In this document: positions 28,317-30,763 of the stretch, piece after piece
Numbering within the stretch: the stretch's first letter is position 1
How the letters are laid out: each line of letters opens with the position of its first letter
Origin: an uncultured beta proteobacterium
Lineage (GTDB): Bacteria; Pseudomonadota; Gammaproteobacteria; Burkholderiales; SG8-39
Direction: 5' to 3'
Length of the DNA: 30,763 nucleotides
NCBI GenBank assembly: GCA_903868285.1
Contig: CAIPUP010000150.1
Span: 1 to 30,763 of the forward strand
Translations under genes and position numbers: made by a program
Notes under the pieces: model-generated
Database searches by the model: none
Seen by the model: only the letters and a program-made list of their open reading frames with translations
Told to the model about the DNA's origin: nothing

Positions 28317-28440
28317 TGTCGGAGTGTATCAGATAGCCCATCCAGGGTTTGGGTGGGTGCAGAAAAAAATCAATATAAACAGTAACTTACAGGTATTTTC
28401 TAGATTTTTTGCTGTCGTCGCCGGACTGCCCTGAATAAAC

Positions 28441-28467
28441 AAAAAGCCCGGCTTTGCCGGGCTTTTT
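28441..28467 (-). terminator. Intrinsic terminator of the pilin gene
   Basis: A 12-bp perfect stem, AAAAAGCCCGGC with its complement, closed by a TTT loop and ending in a T-run, lies 33 bases after the pilin stop codon. It is symmetric and could act in both directions, but only the pilin gene is oriented to use it. Confidence 0.92.
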
Positions 28468-28500
28468 ACGTTGGTGCAAACACTCAGGGCTGGGTTTGCC

Positions 28501-29235
28501 TCAAAGTTGCTTGCAGATGGTGTACTGGTTAGTGCCGTTTTCCACGTAGGTGGTGTTACCACCCGGCAACGCTGCGAGGGCAGGGTTCGGTGCCGCCTGC
28601 GGACCGGCGGAGCGAACCATCCCGGTTTGCATCAGCCCATCATCAATTTGCGTATCTACGGCGGAGGCGATCTTGTCTGGCAGGTTGCTGCTGCACACGA
28701 TATTGGAGGAAAAACCCAGGGTGCTGGTGCCGGCGCCGGTCTGCACGCCAAGGATACCGTTGGCGGCATTCGAGGGTGGGGTGCCGGCGGAGACGCCGGC
28801 GGTGGTGCCGGGGATGAAACCGGCCAAGCGCAGATGCCACCAGAACAGGTTGGTCTCATCAGTCGCGGTAGGAACTGCAGCCAATACCGTGGCGTAGGCC
28901 CGTTGACCGCCTGAAGAAGTCCACTGACCGTCACCATCGCCAGATGCGGTCGCAGTCCAGCGCGCTGCGGCCGAAGCGTCATCGCCCGCCAATGCACGGT
29001 AGCGATCCTGGTAGGCATACACCGCTGCGGTAATGCCGTTGAAGTCATTGATGATGTTTTTGATACGCGCCTGGGTGATCATTTCCTGGCCCTTGAGCAC
29101 GCCCCCGAGCAGTAGTCCGATGATCACCAGCACGATGGCGATTTCCACCAGGGTGAAGCCGCGCTGCGCTTTGCCAGCAAAGGATGCATAAGACAGGCGG
29201 CCTTTTGCGTGCGATTGCAATGTGATGCGGTGCAT
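28501..29235 (-). CDS. Type IV pilin-like protein (prepilin N-terminal methylation domain)
   Basis: A 244-residue prepilin. A 26-residue leader ending KAQRG is followed by FTLVEIAIVLVIIGLLLGG, so prepilin peptidase would cut after G26, leaving methylated Phe and Glu at +5 (E31). The long helix continues with ARIKNIINDFNGITAAVYAYQDRY. The Gly/Ala/Thr-rich globular part has two cysteines (IVCSS and the near-terminal TICKQL), possibly a disulfide-closed D-region. The leader is long. The ATG at 29235 has AAGGAA seven bases upstream. It is a single-gene unit with a sigma-54 promoter and terminator. It may be a pilus subunit or a type II secretion pseudopilin. Confidence 0.88.
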   Translation of the reverse strand: MHRITLQSHAKGRLSYASFAGKAQRGFTLVEIAIVLVIIGLLLGGVLKGQEMITQARIKNIINDFNGITAAVYAYQDRYRALAGDDASAAARWTATASGDGDGQWTSSGGQRAYATVLAAVPTATDETNLFWWHLRLAGFIPGTTAGVSAGTPPSNAANGILGVQTGAGTSTLGFSSNIVCSSNLPDKIASAVDTQIDDGLMQTGMVRSAGPQAAPNPALAALPGGNTTYVENGTNQYTICKQL

Positions 29236-29275
29236 GCAGGGTTCCTTAATCAAAAACAACGGATGGAAATCCCAC

Positions 29276-29291
29276 AGCAACTAATGTGCCT
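29276..29291 (-). promoter_or_regulatory. Sigma-54 promoter of the pilin gene
   Basis: AGGCACATTAGTTGCT on the minus strand matches the sigma-54 consensus TGGCACR-N4-TTGCW at all conserved positions except the first T. Spacing between the GG (-24) and GC (-12) elements is right. Transcription would begin near 29264, about 29 bases before the ATG. rpoN is encoded 4.8 kb away. Confidence 0.75.
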
Positions 29292-29320
29292 GAGTGATCG
29301 GCCGCTTTCAATCTTCAGGT

Positions 29321-29330
29321 AACGCGCGTT
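29321..29330. promoter_or_regulatory. Palindrome upstream of the sigma-54 promoter
   Basis: The perfect 10-bp palindrome AACGCGCGTT is centred about 62 bases upstream of the predicted pilin transcription start. That is a plausible place for an enhancer-binding activator, though such proteins often bind further away. It abuts the response-regulator gene end. Confidence 0.3.
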
Positions 29331-29331
29331 G

Positions 29332-29718
29332 TCACCGGTGCAGCTCGGTGGCGAGGTCCTCGGCGGGCCGCTGACTGGGTTTCGCAATGCAATCGACAGC
29401 GCCCATTGTCATGGCACGACGCTCGTATGCCCCGCTGTTCTGTCCGGATAGCACCAGAATTTTCATTGCCGGGTCCGCAGCGAGTAGTTCGCTGATCAAG
29501 GCGAACCCTTGATTCGGTCGGTGTGTCTCCGGTGGAAGGCCAAGATCGACCAGCGCAAGTTGCGGAGGCTTGGGAGAGGTCTGCAAAGAGTGGATGGCGC
29601 TAAGTCTGTCAGCGGCAGTCAGTAACTCAAACTCGTCGCTCAATGCAAAAGCGAGGGTATCCCGGATCAGAGGATCATCATCGACGATCAGCAACCTCGG
29701 TTTTTGCCAATCAGACAT
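29332..29718 (-). CDS. Single-domain response regulator
   Basis: A 128-residue receiver domain with no output domain. The acidic pocket is D13-D15 in LLIVDDDPLIR, the phosphoacceptor is D58 in LALVDLGLPPETH, S91 is in the conserved Thr/Ser position (LVLSGQN) and K113 is in CIAKPS. The DLGLPP segment followed by QGFALISELLAADP resembles the receiver of PEP-CTERM PrsR-type regulators, but the AAA+ and HTH parts are absent and the 96 bp downstream hold no remnant. The ATG at 29718 overlaps the end of the ABC ATPase gene by 8 bp, so the two are cotranscribed. No histidine kinase is in view. Confidence 0.85.
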   Translation of the reverse strand: MSDWQKPRLLIVDDDPLIRDTLAFALSDEFELLTAADRLSAIHSLQTSPKPPQLALVDLGLPPETHRPNQGFALISELLAADPAMKILVLSGQNSGAYERRAMTMGAVDCIAKPSQRPAEDLATELHR

Positions 29719-30469
29719 GCGCAATAGCCAACGGTGCTTCGGTACTGATTTCACTATCGATACAGCGCAAAAAAGACTGCTCAAGGCTTTGTGCTGGAAA
29801 GGTGCTGCGAAGCTCCGCGGGTTGGCCATGGAACAGCACTCGGCCGGAATCAAGGATAGTCAGGCCATCACAGAGTTGTTCGATATCACCAAAGGCATGT
29901 GAGCTGAACAGGACGGTGTCGCCACATTTATGGCGGCGCCTAATCAACGTTCGGAGCTGCGCTCGAGCCCTAGGGTCCAGGCCGCTCATCGGTTCATCTA
30001 AGATCAGCAGCGGCTTGCTGGAAAGAAAACTCGCTGCTAATCCCAGCTTCTGGGCCATGCCTTTGGATAGCTGTCTAATCGGACGTTCGAGCAAGGCGTA
30101 CTCCAGGTCCAGGGAGGCACAGACTTCGCGAGTCTTGCCTTCCGTCGCCCGCTCTCCCCCAAGGGCAAGCAGGAAATCAATGAATTCCCCGCCTTTAAGA
30201 AAAGCTGGCGCGGAAAATCTCTCGGGCAGAAAGCTCAAGTTTCGACGCGCCTCGGGACGGGTGCTGGCAGCGCCCTGAACCCGTATCTGGCCACGGTCCG
30301 CACGCAGAAAGTCGAGTAGGCAGTTCAGAAGGGTGGTTTTCCCGCTGCCGTTAACGCCTGCCAGCGCATGGCAGCTACCCTTTCGGATAGTGATGCATAC
30401 GTCCTGCAGCGCCGCGGTAGCGCCAAAGCGCTTGCTGACCTGAGAAAATTCAATCGCGATTGATGACAT
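29711..30469 (-). CDS. ABC transporter ATP-binding protein (ABC-2 type)
   Basis: A 252-residue ATPase. Walker A GVNGSGKT is at 38-45, the signature is LSKGMAQKLGLA (134 onward; LSKGM replaces LSGGQ, common in ABC-2/NatA-type ATPases), Walker B is LLILDEPMSGLDP at about 154-166, and the switch His is in FSSHAFGDIEQL. The start MSSIAIEFSQVSKRFG at 30469 matches the family. The open frame continues upstream without family similarity. It may power export of a lipid, polysaccharide or drug, or a gliding/pilus-type function. No permease gene is adjacent in the window. It overlaps the response regulator gene. Local base composition is less GC-rich than in the core operons. Confidence 0.88.
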   Translation of the reverse strand: MSSIAIEFSQVSKRFGATAALQDVCITIRKGSCHALAGVNGSGKTTLLNCLLDFLRADRGQIRVQGAASTRPEARRNLSFLPERFSAPAFLKGGEFIDFLLALGGERATEGKTREVCASLDLEYALLERPIRQLSKGMAQKLGLAASFLSSKPLLILDEPMSGLDPRARAQLRTLIRRRHKCGDTVLFSSHAFGDIEQLCDGLTILDSGRVLFHGQPAELRSTFPAQSLEQSFLRCIDSEISTEAPLAIAHV

Positions 30470-30684
30470 GGCTTTGATTCTGTGAGATCGATGGCCAAAG
30501 AAGTGTTGCGACGGAGGGCCGAACTGATGATATCGCCTAGAACTTTCATCATACGGAAAACAACAAATTATTGTTGATTCGATGGTTCCGGAATAGGCTG
30601 ATAGAATTCGCCCTCCAAAAAGCGCTCTCAATTTGAGATGTTGCTGATCCGATACCGCCGTCTCGCTTATCAAGCCCCTCCTCT
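30470..30684. other. AT-rich divergent intergenic region
   Basis: This 215-bp gap between the ABC ATPase (minus) and the probable mlaF (plus) holds two symmetric elements: CAACAA-ATTA-TTGTTG (30561-30576) and the 13-bp palindrome TCTCAATTTGAGA (30626-30638). No clear -35/-10 pair stands out on either strand. It is the most AT-rich gap in the window. Confidence 0.5.
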
Positions 30685-30763
30685 GTGACCAGTTTCCCTG
30701 CCCAAGCTGCCGCTATCACAACCAATTTGGTCGAGGTCGACGGGGTGGACTTCGCCTACGACC
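30685..30763 (+). CDS. mlaF: ABC transporter ATP-binding protein, probable MlaF (5' end only)
   Basis: Twenty-six codons run from a GTG at 30685 to the window edge. The N-terminus contains NLVEVDGVDFAYD, which resembles the first strand of MlaF, the ATPase of the phospholipid-trafficking Mla system that keeps outer-membrane lipid asymmetry. In E. coli mlaFEDCB lies close to kdsD, which adds positional support. A TTG at 30727 could be an alternative start. No Shine-Dalgarno precedes the GTG. The Walker motifs are outside the window, so the call rests on a short match. Confidence 0.55.
   Translation, partial: MTSFPAQAAAITTNLVEVDGVDFAYD

Noticed and set aside
28369..28400. Sigma-70 promoter for kdsD with -10 TATATT at 28377-28372
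   Set aside because: The -35 position gives GAAAAT or AGAAAA, almost no match to TTGACA, so the pair is not convincing. The AT-rich sequence is reported only as part of the dispersed motif.
29236..29331. Remnant of a PrsR-type AAA+/HTH region after the receiver domain
   Set aside because: Only 96 bp separate the two genes, stops occur soon after the receiver end in the same frame, and no AAA+ or HTH motif is visible, so there is no evidence for a truncated larger gene.

Overview
The window is about 31 kb of GC-rich, gene-dense bacterial chromosome. The gene content and order point to a betaproteobacterium: yicC-gmk-rpoZ-spoT divergent from rph-rdgB-hemW, and the block kdsD-kdsC-lptC-lptA-lptB-rpoN-hpf-ptsN-hprK-rapZ with hprK directly after ptsN. 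Family or genus cannot be fixed from the sequence alone. Almost all of it is core housekeeping DNA. I see no rRNA, insertion sequence, integrase, attachment site or CRISPR array, and no stretch over 300 bp without a gene.

Region 1 (1-6312) is a catabolic cluster on the minus strand: SDR dehydrogenase, MarR regulator, enoyl-CoA hydratase, acyl-CoA dehydrogenase and an aromatic-acid CoA ligase closest to 2-aminobenzoate-CoA ligases. An upstream enol-lactonase-like hydrolase has its own transcription unit. The first five genes abut or overlap and share one strong promoter (TTGACA, 17 bp, TATATT) overlapped by a long interrupted palindrome that is probably the MarR operator. The set suggests CoA-dependent breakdown of an aromatic or alicyclic acid. 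The enzyme that would attack the ring is not in the window.

Region 2 (6313-17400) holds a UDP-glucuronate-4-epimerase-like gene, then yicC-gmk-rpoZ-spoT (minus) facing rph-rdgB-hemW-flavin reductase (plus), then thiS-thiG-trmB (minus) and a tRNA-Gly(CCC). Translational coupling by 4-bp stop/start overlaps is common (yicC/gmk, rph/rdgB, thiG/trmB).

Region 3 (17406-28316) holds a 5'-nucleotidase with a lysine-rich histone-H1-like tail, mutY, and the long minus-strand operon from kdsD down to a Lon-N-domain protein. That operon combines Kdo synthesis, LPS export to the outer membrane, sigma-54, ribosome hibernation, nitrogen-PTS signalling and RapZ.

Region 4 (28441-30763) is the most accessory-looking part: a type IV pilin-like gene with a near-consensus sigma-54 promoter and a strong terminator, a single-domain response regulator overlapping an ABC-2 type ATPase without a visible permease, and the first codons of a probable mlaF on the plus strand. 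In E. coli the mla and kds/lpt genes are nearly adjacent, so this block may be an insertion between them.

A feature that crosses the whole window is a high density of short, mostly 12-bp tandem repeats. They lie inside coding regions, where they add Pro/Ala/Lys/Thr/Gly-rich segments, and at the 3' ends of genes.
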